This document shows positions 36,082 to 45,289 of a DNA stretch of 64,000 nt, piece by piece (within the stretch, counting starts at the first letter, position 1; every line of letters starts with the position of its first letter). The stretch lies in NCBI RefSeq assembly GCF_035930445.1, contig NZ_CP142394.1, forward strand, positions 3,381,501 through 3,445,500, read 5' to 3'. Under the pieces are notes generated by a model. That model worked only from the letters and a program-made list of their open reading frames with translations, had not been told where the DNA came from and did no database searches. Source of the stretch: Sphingopyxis chilensis. GTDB lineage: Bacteria; Pseudomonadota; Alphaproteobacteria; Sphingomonadales; Sphingomonadaceae. The translations under genes were made by a program, and so were the position numbers.

Positions 36082-37353
36082 CTATTTGGCGACGGGCGTT
36101 TCACCCGGCGGGTCGCCGGCATGCGCTTTGGCATAGGCCTCGACCGCCTTCAGCACGCGCAGCATGTTGCCACTCGCGATCTTTTCGAGGTCGGCCTGCG
36201 AATAGCCGCGCTTCGCCAGTTCGGTGAACAGCGCCGGATAGCCCGACACATCTTCCATGCCGACGGGCGCCGAATCCATCCCGTCATAATCGCCGCCGAG
36301 CCCGATATGATCGACGCCGATCGTCTTTTTGAGATGATCGATATGATCGGCGACCTTCGCGACACTGGTCGTCGGCGCGGGGTTGGCGGCGTCCCACGTC
36401 TTGAGCGCGGCCGCCTCCGCCGCCGGGTCGCCCGGATAGAGCGACTTCAGTCGCGCCGCCTCGGCGGTACGCGCGAGGCCTTGCGCGCGGACGTCGGCAT
36501 CGAGGAAGCTCGGTAACAGCACGATCATCACGATCCCGCCATTCGCCTTCACCGCGGGCAGCACGCTGTCGGGGACGTTGCGCGGATGCGGGTTGATGGC
36601 GCGCACCCCCGAATGGCTGAACATCACCGGCGCCTGCGAGGTTTCGAGCGCGTCCTTCATCGTCGCCTCGCTGACGTGGCTCAAATCGACGATCATGCCG
36701 ATGCGGTTCATTTCGCGAACGACCTGTCGTCCGAAATCGGTGAGTCCGTCATGCGCAGGCGCATCGGTCGCGGCGTCGGCCCAGCTCAGATTCTTCGAAT
36801 GCGTCAGCGTCATGTAGCGCGCGCCGAGGTCGTACATCTGGCGCAACACCGCGAGCGACGAGCCGATCGAATGACCGCCCTCCATGCCGAGCATCCCCGC
36901 GACCTTGCCCGCCTTCATCGCCTTTTCGAGCTCGGCCGAGGTCGATGCGAGCGCGAGGTCGTCCGGATAGCGCGCGACGAGCCGCTTCATCACGTCGATC
37001 TGCTCGAGCGTCTGCTGCACCGCCTGCGCCTCGTTCGGATTGCTCGGCACATAGACCGACCAGAATTGCGCGCCGACATGGCCCTTGCGCAGCCGCATCA
37101 GATCGGTGTGCATCGCGATCTCGGGCGGGGTTGCGTCGGGCCTGGCGGTGTCGGTCGTGTCCTGGAAATCGAAGCCGTTGATCATATTGTCGACGCGCCC
37201 GCGCAGCGCCCAGGGCACGTCATTATGCCCGTCAAATACCGGCGCCTTCTTCAGCGCGGCTTCGGCGGTCGCTTCGGGTGATTTTTGCGCCAGGGCGGGG
37301 GTAGAGATCAGGGCGAAAGCGGCAAGGCCGGCGAGCAGGTGCGACATGTTCAT
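36082..37353 (-). CDS. secreted M19 (renal dipeptidase-type) membrane dipeptidase
   Basis: A 423-residue zinc hydrolase with a signal peptide (LLAGLAAFALISTPALAQ). The M19 fingerprint is visible: FDGHNDVPW (His43, Asp45), LGMEGGHSIG with the bridging Glu, LTHSKNL, and DLSHVSEATM later. M19 enzymes cleave dipeptides in the periplasm. The ATG 37353 gives the signal peptide; the same frame is open far upstream but that region is antisense to the acyl-CoA dehydrogenase and is rejected. It is divergent from that gene by 78 bases. Confidence 0.93.
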   Translation of the reverse strand: MNMSHLLAGLAAFALISTPALAQKSPEATAEAALKKAPVFDGHNDVPWALRGRVDNMINGFDFQDTTDTARPDATPPEIAMHTDLMRLRKGHVGAQFWSVYVPSNPNEAQAVQQTLEQIDVMKRLVARYPDDLALASTSAELEKAMKAGKVAGMLGMEGGHSIGSSLAVLRQMYDLGARYMTLTHSKNLSWADAATDAPAHDGLTDFGRQVVREMNRIGMIVDLSHVSEATMKDALETSQAPVMFSHSGVRAINPHPRNVPDSVLPAVKANGGIVMIVLLPSFLDADVRAQGLARTAEAARLKSLYPGDPAAEAAALKTWDAANPAPTTSVAKVADHIDHLKKTIGVDHIGLGGDYDGMDSAPVGMEDVSGYPALFTELAKRGYSQADLEKIASGNMLRVLKAVEAYAKAHAGDPPGETPVAK

Positions 37354-37431
37354 GGCGCGCGACCTTAAGTCCTTGGCCCGGCGGCGCAAGCCTTGCTTGA
37401 CGGGGACGTCAACGCCGCGCAGCATCGGCGC

Positions 37432-38610
37432 ATGACAGCCTTCGACGACTGGCGCGCAAGGTCGCCCTATTATGACGAAACCCACGAAGCGCTGGCGCAA
37501 AGCGTCCGCCGGTTCGTGTCGCGCGAGATCGCGCCGCACATCGACCGCTGGGAGGCCGAAGGCGAGCTGCCGCGCGAACTCCACAAGAAGGCGTCCGACG
37601 CGGGCATCCTTGGCCTGCGCTATCCCGAACAATATGGCGGCCATTCGGAAGGCTTCGACAATTTCCATGGCTTGGTGCTGACCGAGGAACTCGCGGCGGT
37701 CGGCGCGGGCGGGCTCGGCGCGTCGTTGATGACGCACGGCATCGGCCTGCCGCCGATCCTCGCATTGGGGTCGGACGAACTGAAACAGCGCGTCGCGCCG
37801 CCGGTACTCGCGGGCGACAAGATCATCGCGCTCGGCATCACCGAAGCGGGCGGAGGCAGCGACGTCGCGAACCTCAAAACGACGGCGGTTCGCGACGGTG
37901 GCAGCTACATCGTCAACGGCGGGAAGATGTTCATCACCAGCGGGATGCGCGCCGACTGGCTCACCTGCGCGGTGAGAACCGGCGGCCCGGGCGCCGCGGG
38001 CATCTCGCTGCTGCTGATCGAGATGGACGCGCCCGGGGTCGAGCGCACGCGGCTCGACAAGATGGGCTGGCGCTGCAGCGACACCGCCGCGATCCACTTC
38101 GGCGATGTCCGCGTCCCCGCCGAGAATCTGATCGGTCCCGAGAATGGCGGCTTCATTGGCATCATGCGCAATTTCAACAGCGAGCGGCTCGGCATGGCAA
38201 TGGGCTGCTGCGCCTATGCCCGCGTCGCGATGGCGGAGGCCGCCGAATGGGCGCAGAGCCGCGAAACCTTCGGCAAACCGCTCGTCGGCCACCAGTCGAT
38301 CCGCATCAAGCTCGCCGACATGGAACGCCAGATCGAAGCGACGCAGGCGTGGGTCGACCTCTGCGCGTGGCAGGTGAAAGAGGGCAAGGACCGCCCAGCG
38401 GACTTCGCGATGCTGAAGGTTCAGGCGACGCGGATGCTCGAAAGCGTAGCGCGCGAGGCGGCACAGATCCTCGGCGGCGCGAGCTATATCACCGGCAGCA
38501 AGGTCGAACGCATCTACCGCGAGGTCCGCGTCAATGCGATCGGGGGCGGCAGCGAGGAAATCATGCTCGATTTGGCGGGACGGCAACTCTTCGGAGGAGG
38601 AAAGAAATGA
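37432..38610 (+). CDS. acyl-CoA dehydrogenase
   Basis: A 392-residue FAD enzyme of beta-oxidation type. An N-terminal helical domain (HEALAQSVRRFVSREIAPHID) precedes the FAD/substrate-binding middle domain (LGITEAGGGSDVANLKTTA, MFITSGMRADWL). The C-terminal domain ends NAIGGGSEEIMLDLAGRQL. The glutamate of the EVRVNAIGGG region is close to the usual catalytic base. It removes two hydrogens from acyl-CoA and passes electrons to ETF. The stop overlaps the M20 amidohydrolase start (ATGA). Confidence 0.92.
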   Translation: MTAFDDWRARSPYYDETHEALAQSVRRFVSREIAPHIDRWEAEGELPRELHKKASDAGILGLRYPEQYGGHSEGFDNFHGLVLTEELAAVGAGGLGASLMTHGIGLPPILALGSDELKQRVAPPVLAGDKIIALGITEAGGGSDVANLKTTAVRDGGSYIVNGGKMFITSGMRADWLTCAVRTGGPGAAGISLLLIEMDAPGVERTRLDKMGWRCSDTAAIHFGDVRVPAENLIGPENGGFIGIMRNFNSERLGMAMGCCAYARVAMAEAAEWAQSRETFGKPLVGHQSIRIKLADMERQIEATQAWVDLCAWQVKEGKDRPADFAMLKVQATRMLESVAREAAQILGGASYITGSKVERIYREVRVNAIGGGSEEIMLDLAGRQLFGGGKK

Positions 38611-39812
38611 ACGAGATTGCTCGAAGCTGGCCCGCGGAGGCCGAAACTCTCCTATCCGACCTCGTCGACCTTCGCCGCGCGATCCACCGCGAACCCGAGC
38701 TCGGGCTTCAGAACCCCAAGACGCTCGCGAAGATCAAGCAGGCGCTCGCCGGGCTGCCGCTCGAGTTTCGCGAGGGGCCTTCGACCACCGGCCTCGTCGC
38801 GATCCTGCGCGGGCCCGCCAACGGCCGCACCGTGTTGCTGCGCGGCGACATGGATGCGTTGCCCTTGCTCGAAGATACCGGGCTCGATTTCTCTTCGGAG
38901 ATCAGCGGCGCGATGCACGCCTGCGGGCACGACACGCATGTCGCGATGCTCGTCGGCGCGGCGAAGCTGCTCTGCGCGGCGCGCGATCGGCTCCCTGGCA
39001 CCGTGATGTTCATGTTCCAGCCGGGCGAGGAGGGCCATCATGGCGCGCGCTTCATGCTCGATGACGGGATCATCGACCCGCTGCCCGATGCCGCCTTTGC
39101 GCTCCACATCATGCCCAACGCGCCGCACGGCATCTTCGCCGGGCGCGCCGGGCCGCTGCTCGCCTCGTCCGATGTCCTGTCGATCACCGTGAAGGGCGCG
39201 GGCGGGCATGCCTCGATGCCGCACGACAGCATCGACCCGATCCCCGTTGCCTGTGCGATCGTCACCGCGATCCAGACGATGGTGACGCGCCGCATCTCGG
39301 TTTTCGACCCCGCCGTCGTCACCATCGCAAAGATCGCCGCAGGAACGACGAACAATATCATCCCCGAAAGTGCCGAAATGCTCGGCACGATCCGCACGCT
39401 GTCGCCCGAACGCCGCGCGATGGTCGCGCGCGAACTGAAGCGCCTCGCCCCCGCGATCGCCGAAGCGCACGGCTGTACCGCCGCGGTGCAGATCGAGGAG
39501 GGCTTCCCCGTCACCATCTGCGACAGCCGCGCGGTGAGCTTCGGCCAGTCGGTCGTCGAGGCGACCTTTGGCGAGCAGGCCTGGCTGACGATGGACAATC
39601 CGGTGATGGGCGCCGAGGATTTCTCCTACGTCCTCGAGAAAGTCCCCGGCGCGATGTTCTGGCTTGGCGCGAGCGAGGCGGGCAGCGACTGGCGCCAATG
39701 TTGCGGGCTCCACAGCAACCATATGGTGCTCGACGAGAGCGTGATGGCGCGCGGCGCCGCCTTGCACGCCGCGCTCGCCGAACGCTTTCTCAACGAAGGA
39801 TTCAACGCATGA
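38607..39812 (+). CDS. M20-family amidohydrolase (hippurate/N-acyl-amino-acid hydrolase type)
   Basis: A 401-residue zinc peptidase-like enzyme. Metal and catalytic residues: LRGDMDALPL, MHACGHDTH (Cys106, His108), PGEEGHHGA (Glu141/142, His144), HASMPH and AEDFSY. It hydrolyses N-acyl or peptide bonds, often of hippurate-like or N-acetyl amino acids. GGAGGAGG lies upstream of ATG 38607. It overlaps the acyl-CoA dehydrogenase stop and the following GlsB-like start, so the three form an operon. The specific substrate is not evident. Confidence 0.92.
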   Translation: MNEIARSWPAEAETLLSDLVDLRRAIHREPELGLQNPKTLAKIKQALAGLPLEFREGPSTTGLVAILRGPANGRTVLLRGDMDALPLLEDTGLDFSSEISGAMHACGHDTHVAMLVGAAKLLCAARDRLPGTVMFMFQPGEEGHHGARFMLDDGIIDPLPDAAFALHIMPNAPHGIFAGRAGPLLASSDVLSITVKGAGGHASMPHDSIDPIPVACAIVTAIQTMVTRRISVFDPAVVTIAKIAAGTTNNIIPESAEMLGTIRTLSPERRAMVARELKRLAPAIAEAHGCTAAVQIEEGFPVTICDSRAVSFGQSVVEATFGEQAWLTMDNPVMGAEDFSYVLEKVPGAMFWLGASEAGSDWRQCCGLHSNHMVLDESVMARGAALHAALAERFLNEGFNA

Positions 39813-40054
39813 TCAACATCATCGGCGCGATCCTGTCGGGCCTGATCATCGGCGCACTGGCGCGCTTCTTCTACCCCGGCGCGGTAGAGATGGGATGGGT
39901 CGCGACGATCCTGCTCGGCATCGGTGGCTCGCTGCTCGCCGGCCTCGCCACCTCGCGCGGCCGCGGCGATTTCCACCGCGCCGGCTGCCTCGCCTCGGTG
40001 ATCGGCGCGATCGTGTTGATTTTGGTTGGGCGGCTGGTCGGTGTAGGCGGTTAG
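39809..40054 (+). CDS. GlsB/YeaQ/YmgE-family small membrane protein
   Basis: An 81-residue protein with three hydrophobic helices: IIGAILSGLIIGALARFFYPG, ATILLGIGGSLLAGLA and ASVIGAIVLILVGRLV. This matches the GlsB/YeaQ/YmgE (transglycosylase-associated) group, often stress-induced. It starts four bases inside the M20 gene. Its stop overlaps the convergent nadB stop by four bases (40051-40054), leaving no room for an independent terminator. Confidence 0.85.
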   Translation: MINIIGAILSGLIIGALARFFYPGAVEMGWVATILLGIGGSLLAGLATSRGRGDFHRAGCLASVIGAIVLILVGRLVGVGG

Positions 40055-41637
40055 GGCACCAAAACCGTATCGACCGCCTGCGGCAGCAGGTCGGGATAGT
40101 CGAGCGTATAATGCAGCCCGCGGCTTTCCTTGCGGTGGAGCGCGCTCCTGACGATCAGCTCGGCGCATTGCAGCAGGTTGCGCAGTTCGATGAGGTCGGT
40201 GGTGACGCGAAAGTGGCCGTAATAATCCTCGACCTCGTGCGTCATCATGTCGATGCGGTGCCGCGCGCGTTCGAGCCGCTTCGTGGTGCGGACGATGCCG
40301 ACATAGTTCCACATGAAACGGCGGATCTCGGTCCAGTTTTGCTTGATCACGACCTCTTCGTCCGAATCGGTCACGCGGCTTTCGTCCCACGGCCGGATCG
40401 GCGGCGGGGCGTCGAGCTCATCCCAGCGCGCGACGATGTCCCTTGCCGCCGCCTCGCCGAAGACGAAGCATTCGAGCAGCGAGTTCGACGCGAGGCGGTT
40501 CGCGCCGTGCAACCCGCTTTCGGTGCATTCGCCTGCCGCATAAAGCCCGGGCAGGTCGGTGCGCCCTTCGAGGTCGATCAGCACCCCGCCGCACGTATAA
40601 TGCTGCGCGGGCACCACCGGGATCGGCTGCTTCGTCATGTCGATGCCCAGCGTCAACAGCTTTTCATAGATGTTCGGGAAATGCCCCGCGACGAAATCGG
40701 GGTCCTGATGGCTGATGTCGAGATGGACATAATCGAGCCCGAAGCGCTTGATCTGATCGTCGTTCGCGCGCGCGACGACGTCGCGCGGCGCAAGTTCGGC
40801 GCGCGCGTCATAATCCGGCATGTAACGGTGCCCCGTGACGGGGTGCCTCAATATCCCGCCCTCGCCGCGCACCGCTTCGGTGATCAGGAAATTCTTGACG
40901 TCGAGATTATAGAGGCAGGTCGGGTGGAACTGCATCATCTCCATGTTCGACACGCGCGCGCCCGCGCGCCATGCCATCGCGATGCCGTCGCCGGTCGCGC
41001 CGCGCGGGGCGGTGGAGAATTGATACACGCGCCCTGCCCCGCCGCTGGCGAGGATCGTCGCGCGGCCGATATACGCGTGGACTTCGCCGCTCTTCTCGTC
41101 GAGCGCATAGACGCCCCAGACGCGCCCCGAACCCGAATAGCGTAGCTCATGCCGCCCGGTGATCAGGTCGATGCACGCCTGTCCGGGCAGCAGGGTGATG
41201 TTCGGATGCGCCTCCGCAGTCTTGAGCAGTGCCGCCTGCACCGCCCAGCCGGTCGCGTCGTCGACATGGACGATGCGGCGGTGCGAATGCCCGCCCTCGC
41301 GCGTCAAGTGCAGCGCCTCGGCGTCCTTGTTGAACGGCACGCCCATTTCGACGAGCCGCTCGATCGCATGCGGGGCGTTCTCGATCACGAACTCGACCGT
41401 GTCGCGGCGGTTCAGGCCCGCTCCGGCGACCATCGTGTCCTCGATGTGATTCTCGAACGTATCGCCCGCATCGAGCACCGCCGCGATGCCGCCCTGCGCC
41501 CAGGCGGTCGACCCGCCGGTCAGCTCGCCCTTCGCGAGCACCAGCACGCGGCAATGATCGGCGAGCGCGATCGCGGCGGTCAGCCCCGCGGCGCCCGAGC
41601 CGATGATGATGACGTCATGCTGCATTTCGGTGGACAA
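40051..41637 (-). CDS. nadB: L-aspartate oxidase
   Basis: A 528-residue FAD enzyme catalysing the first step of de novo NAD synthesis: aspartate to iminoaspartate. The FAD site is VIIIGSGAAGLTAA at about 9-22. GGSTAWAQGGIAAVL, HSHRRIVHVDDATGWAV and GLHGANRLASNSLLE are NadB motifs. A TTG start at 41637 is chosen because GAGGAG lies 6 bases upstream; the later ATG is 18 bases away. NadA and NadC are not in the window. Confidence 0.95.
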   Translation of the reverse strand: MSTEMQHDVIIIGSGAAGLTAAIALADHCRVLVLAKGELTGGSTAWAQGGIAAVLDAGDTFENHIEDTMVAGAGLNRRDTVEFVIENAPHAIERLVEMGVPFNKDAEALHLTREGGHSHRRIVHVDDATGWAVQAALLKTAEAHPNITLLPGQACIDLITGRHELRYSGSGRVWGVYALDEKSGEVHAYIGRATILASGGAGRVYQFSTAPRGATGDGIAMAWRAGARVSNMEMMQFHPTCLYNLDVKNFLITEAVRGEGGILRHPVTGHRYMPDYDARAELAPRDVVARANDDQIKRFGLDYVHLDISHQDPDFVAGHFPNIYEKLLTLGIDMTKQPIPVVPAQHYTCGGVLIDLEGRTDLPGLYAAGECTESGLHGANRLASNSLLECFVFGEAAARDIVARWDELDAPPPIRPWDESRVTDSDEEVVIKQNWTEIRRFMWNYVGIVRTTKRLERARHRIDMMTHEVEDYYGHFRVTTDLIELRNLLQCAELIVRSALHRKESRGLHYTLDYPDLLPQAVDTVLVP

Positions 41638-41759
41638 GGCAGGCTCCTCTCGGCCGTCGGTGCGCGCACCTATACGCGAAAGCGGCGGCGGTTCAATTCG
41701 ATGCGCGCCCTTGCCGCAACCGCCCTCGCCGCCTAGCAAAGCCGCGAAGGAGAAGCCCC

Positions 41760-42668
41760 CTGTCCCTGTTTCGCATCCTAGCCGTCGCCCTGATCGCGGT
41801 TCTCGGTTTCGGCACGCCCGCACTGGCCGCACCCGGCTGCACCCTCGGCGCACCGGGAACGACGCAGCGCGTCGCGGTCGGCGACACCGGGCGTTCGATG
41901 CTGATTCATATTCCCGTCGGGGTGCGCCGCATCCGCGATCGGCCGCTCGTCTTCCTTCTCCACGGCAGCACCGGAAATGGGCAGGAAATGCTCCGCCATT
42001 CGGGGCTCGCCGCGACCTCCGACCATCACGGCTTCCTGCTCGCGGCGCCCGATGCCGGCATTCCCGCTGGCAAGGGCTTCGTCTGGAACATCCCCGGCGT
42101 GCCGACCGTCACCGGCGCGTTGCCGACCGCCGACGATCCCGACGACGTCGCCTATCTGACCGCCGCGATCGACTGGCTTGCCGGGCAGAGGTGCATCGAT
42201 GCCGAGCGTGTCTACGCGACGGGCCTGTCGGGCGGCGGGCGCATGACCTCGTGGCTCGGCTGCGTCGCGTCGGATCGCTTCGCGGCGATCGCACCCGTCG
42301 TCGGGCTTCGCGCCGGCAATCCTTCACCCGGCGATCCGCAGCGCCCCGACCCCGCAACCTGTCGGCCGGAGAAGGCGGTTCCGGTCTATGCCTTTGCGGG
42401 CAGCGACGACACGACCAACCCCGTCGCGGGCGGCGGTGCCGGCTATTGGCAATATTCGATGGCGACCGCGCTCGCGCGCTGGGCCGAGCTCGATCGCTGC
42501 AGCACCGGCCCCGAAACCGTCCCCGTGTCCGAGACCGCCGAAGAGAAAATCTATTCGAACTGCCTCGGCAACGCGCGCGTCGCAGGGCGTATCGTCCAGG
42601 GTCGCGGCCACGAATGGGTCGCCGATAATGAGGCGATGTGGGCCTTTTTCGCGCGCTACCGGCGCTGA
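41760..42668 (+). CDS. secreted LpqC/PHB-depolymerase-type esterase with probable CTG start
   Basis: A 302-residue alpha/beta hydrolase. From CTG 41760 the frame gives a signal peptide (VALIAVLGFGTPALA) that is lost if the first ATG (41898) is used. AAGGAG lies 7 bases before the CTG and no ATG, GTG or TTG occurs in between. Catalytic features: HGSTGNG oxyanion region near 69, nucleophile Ser157 in GLSGGG, Asp in AGSDDTTNP and His in RGHEW near the end. The family includes polyhydroxybutyrate depolymerases and feruloyl esterases acting outside the cytoplasm. Confidence 0.85.
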   Translation: MSLFRILAVALIAVLGFGTPALAAPGCTLGAPGTTQRVAVGDTGRSMLIHIPVGVRRIRDRPLVFLLHGSTGNGQEMLRHSGLAATSDHHGFLLAAPDAGIPAGKGFVWNIPGVPTVTGALPTADDPDDVAYLTAAIDWLAGQRCIDAERVYATGLSGGGRMTSWLGCVASDRFAAIAPVVGLRAGNPSPGDPQRPDPATCRPEKAVPVYAFAGSDDTTNPVAGGGAGYWQYSMATALARWAELDRCSTGPETVPVSETAEEKIYSNCLGNARVAGRIVQGRGHEWVADNEAMWAFFARYRR

Positions 42669-42671
42669 GCC

Positions 42672-43592
42672 TCAGGCCGCGCTGCGCGTCAGGTTGAGGA
42701 AGACGTCCTCAAGGTCGGCCTCGCGCGTCGAAACATCGACGATGCCGTGCCCCATCGCGTTCACCGCCGCGAGCACTTCGCCCGCGTTCATCCGGTCCTT
42801 GTTATAGCTGATCGCGAGCCCGCGCGTCCCGTCGCGCTCGACCTTTTCGAACGCCGGATGCGTCGGCAGCACCGTGACATCGGCGTCGAGCGTCACGACG
42901 ACGATCTTTTCGCGCGCCATGTCGACCAGCTCGCGCGTCGGCTTGTTCGCGATCAGCTTGCCATGGTTGATGATCGCGATGCGGTCGCAGAGCTCCTCGG
43001 CTTCCTCCAGATAGTGCGTCGTGAGCACCACGGTCACGCCGCGATCGTTGAGGCTCTGCACATATTCCCAGAGTTGCTGACGAAGCTCGATATCGACCCC
43101 CGCGGTCGGTTCGTCGAGCACGATGATCGGCGGCGAATGCACCATCGCCTTCGCGACGAGAAGCCGGCGCTTCATGCCGCCCGACAGCGTGCGCGCATAG
43201 GCGTCGCGCTTGTCGCTGAGATGCACCGCGGCGAGCAGCTCGTCGGAAATACGCTTGTCCTTGGGCACGCCGTATAGCCCCGCCTGATTCTCCAGCGTCT
43301 CGAACGGCGTGAAAAAGGGATCGAAGACGATCTCCTGCGGCACGATGCCGATCGAATATTTGGCGTTGCGCGGGTCGGCGTCGATGTCGAAGCCCCAGAT
43401 GCTCGCATGGCCGCCGGTCTTGTTGACGAGGCCGGCGAGGATGTTGATCAGCGTCGACTTGCCCGCGCCGTTCGGCCCGAGCAGCCCGAAGATTGCCCCT
43501 CGCGGTACGTCGAAACTGACATTGTCGAGCGCCTGCTTGCCGCCGGCATAGATTTTGGAGACGGCGTCGATGCGGATGGCGGCTTCACTCAT
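42672..43592 (-). CDS. ABC transporter ATP-binding protein without adjacent permease
   Basis: A 306-residue ATPase with Walker A GPNGAGKST (39-47), Q-loop IVPQEIVFDP, signature TLSGGMKRR, Walker B IIVLDEPTAG, and a C-terminal regulatory extension (about 225-306). It resembles multidrug/ABC-2 exporter ATPases. The ATG 43592 has GGAGG upstream. Its usual partner, an ABC-2 permease, is not on either side, so it must act with a permease elsewhere or be a stranded gene. Confidence 0.9.
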   Translation of the reverse strand: MSEAAIRIDAVSKIYAGGKQALDNVSFDVPRGAIFGLLGPNGAGKSTLINILAGLVNKTGGHASIWGFDIDADPRNAKYSIGIVPQEIVFDPFFTPFETLENQAGLYGVPKDKRISDELLAAVHLSDKRDAYARTLSGGMKRRLLVAKAMVHSPPIIVLDEPTAGVDIELRQQLWEYVQSLNDRGVTVVLTTHYLEEAEELCDRIAIINHGKLIANKPTRELVDMAREKIVVVTLDADVTVLPTHPAFEKVERDGTRGLAISYNKDRMNAGEVLAAVNAMGHGIVDVSTREADLEDVFLNLTRSAA

Positions 43593-43705
43593 GGCCGCCT
43601 CCATAGCCGCGCGTCGGCCCACGCGAAAGGCATCATCGCCGATAGATTTTCTGCTGACCGGGGGCGTTAACGCTAAATTGGAAACTTGCCGCTAGGACGA
43701 GGCCT

Positions 43706-44266
43706 GTGGGGACCAGTCACATCTTTTGCCCGCTGCCTATGCAGCGCGGGCTAGCCATCGCTGCGCTCTTGATCGCGCCCGCCCTCGCCGCGCCGGCGCT
43801 GGCACAGGGCGGCGCGCAGGGCGAGGCCGAAGCCATCGTGCTTCGTCCGCTTTCCTTCTTCAAGGTGAACGACCTTCATTTCGGCGACATCATCCCGTCG
43901 GCGAGCGCGGGAACGGTGACGATCGAGCCCGACGGGTCGCGAAGCCGCACCGGGGGCGTCACGCTCGCGGGTAACGGCGGCGAACCTGCGCGCTTCGCCG
44001 GGCTCGGCAGTTTCAACCGTCAGGTCAATATATCCCTGGGATCGAATATGATCTGGATCACCGGACCGGGTACAAGGATGCGCGTCCGCAATTTCGAAAT
44101 CGGCAGCACGCCGACCGCGATCCTGTCGACCGCGCCAACGCGATTTCGAATCACCTCGCCGCTTGGCAATTACAACTTCCCTGTCGGCGGAACGCTCGAG
44201 GTCGGAGCGAACCAGGCGCCGGGCGATTACAGCGGCACGTTCACGATCACGCTCAACTATCTTTAG
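43706..44266 (+). CDS. DUF4402 secreted protein (first copy)
   Basis: A 186-residue exported protein. It has a signal peptide (IAALLIAPALAAPALAQ), an Ile/Val-rich beta domain with LRPLSFFKVNDLHFGDI and NNGG-like turns, and ends SGTFTITLNYL, the DUF4402 closing motif. DUF4402 proteins are thought to be pilin- or surface-associated. The GTG start at 43706 has AGGACGAGG upstream and mirrors the second copy, which also begins GTGGGGA. It lies 3.1 kb before tldD in the same direction. Function is unproven. Confidence 0.78.
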   Translation: MGTSHIFCPLPMQRGLAIAALLIAPALAAPALAQGGAQGEAEAIVLRPLSFFKVNDLHFGDIIPSASAGTVTIEPDGSRSRTGGVTLAGNGGEPARFAGLGSFNRQVNISLGSNMIWITGPGTRMRVRNFEIGSTPTAILSTAPTRFRITSPLGNYNFPVGGTLEVGANQAPGDYSGTFTITLNYL

Positions 44267-44402
44267 GCCTTCCTGTGGGGGGAAGACGGCACCGGGGGAC
44301 CACTTGCGCCCATGCGGCGTTTGCACCGGTGCCGTCACGGCCCTGCCGTCATCGCGCAGACCCGATTGCCGAGCCTTCGCGGCCTTGCTATGGGCGCGAT
44401 CG

Positions 44403-44600
44403 ATGACCCAGCCCGCACCCGAAACCATCCGCACGCCCAAGACCCGCATCGCCTGCGACGGCACCGGCGACGGCCTCGCCGATGCGGCGCTCGGCCATCC
44501 GCGCGTGTGGCTCGAAATCGACCCCGACGAAGGCTTCGCCGATTGCGGCTATTGCGACCGGCGGTTCGTCCTCATCGGCGGGATCGCCGATAAAGCTTAG
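44403..44600 (+). CDS. small zinc-finger (zf-CHCC type) protein
   Basis: A 65-residue protein with cysteines at ACDG, CGYC (CxxC) and histidine in ALGHPRVWLE. The pattern CDG...HPRVW(L)...D...CxYCdrrF is that of the zf-CHCC group related to mitochondrial NDUFS6, widespread in alphaproteobacteria. It probably binds one zinc. It sits between the two DUF4402 genes but looks functionally unrelated. Confidence 0.85.
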   Translation: MTQPAPETIRTPKTRIACDGTGDGLADAALGHPRVWLEIDPDEGFADCGYCDRRFVLIGGIADKA

Positions 44601-44695
44601 GCCGCCGGCCGGAAGTAAACGGCCGATTTACCAACCCCATGCATCAGTGATGAAGGTCCCGCTGGCATAGTATGTGCCAGACAGGAGCAGAATCT

Positions 44696-45250
44696 GTGGG
44701 GATTCGAGGGACCAGAAACTGTCGGGGCGCGGCTCGCGTCCTGGCCATCGCCGTGGCAACGGCGATCGCGGCGCTATGCGGACCAGCGCACGCCGCCGAC
44801 CTGGGCGGCACCGCCAATGCCGCGGTCGTTCGTCCGAACACGCTGATCAAGACCGACGATCTCGACTTTGGCACGCTGATCAGCGGCCCGACGGGCGGCA
44901 CGGTGACGATCAACCCCCTCACCAACGGGCGCGGCGCGACCGGCGGCGCGACACTCGTCGGCAACGACGGCCGCCGCGCGGTGTTCCAGGGCACCGGCGG
45001 TATCTTCCTGATCACCGTATCGGGCAGCACCTCGGCCACGCTCACGCGCGCGGGCGGCGGCGCTCCGGCGATGACCGCGACCCTCGTCCGCGCCGCGAGC
45101 ACCAGCGGCGGCGGCATCGCGCTGCTGGGCGGCACATTGCTGCCGAGCGGGGTGCAGACCTATTATATCGGCGGCACGCTCAACGTCCCAGCGAACCAGC
45201 CCGCGGGGAGTTACAGCGGGACATTCACGCTCACCGTCAATTATCTCTGA
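44696..45250 (+). CDS. DUF4402 secreted protein (second copy)
   Basis: A 184-residue exported protein. The signal peptide (LAIAVATAIAALCGPAHAAD) is followed by VVRPNTLIKTDDLDFGTLI, GRRAVFQGTGG-type turns and the closing SGTFTLTVNYL. It is a diverged paralogue of the gene at 43706. The GTG at 44696 is favoured because AGGAG lies 8 bases upstream and both copies then open with the same codons. An in-frame ATG at 44672 exists but would add residues before the signal peptide. Confidence 0.8.
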   Translation: MGIRGTRNCRGAARVLAIAVATAIAALCGPAHAADLGGTANAAVVRPNTLIKTDDLDFGTLISGPTGGTVTINPLTNGRGATGGATLVGNDGRRAVFQGTGGIFLITVSGSTSATLTRAGGGAPAMTATLVRAASTSGGGIALLGGTLLPSGVQTYYIGGTLNVPANQPAGSYSGTFTLTVNYL

Positions 45251-45289
45251 GCGCTGGCGCCGACGCTTGCGCGTGCCTATATCGGGCCG

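Noticed and set aside
36082..38586. N-terminal extension of the M19 dipeptidase by about 410 codons
   Set aside because: The extension is antisense to the acyl-CoA dehydrogenase and removes the signal peptide from the N-terminus; the start at 37353 fits the family.
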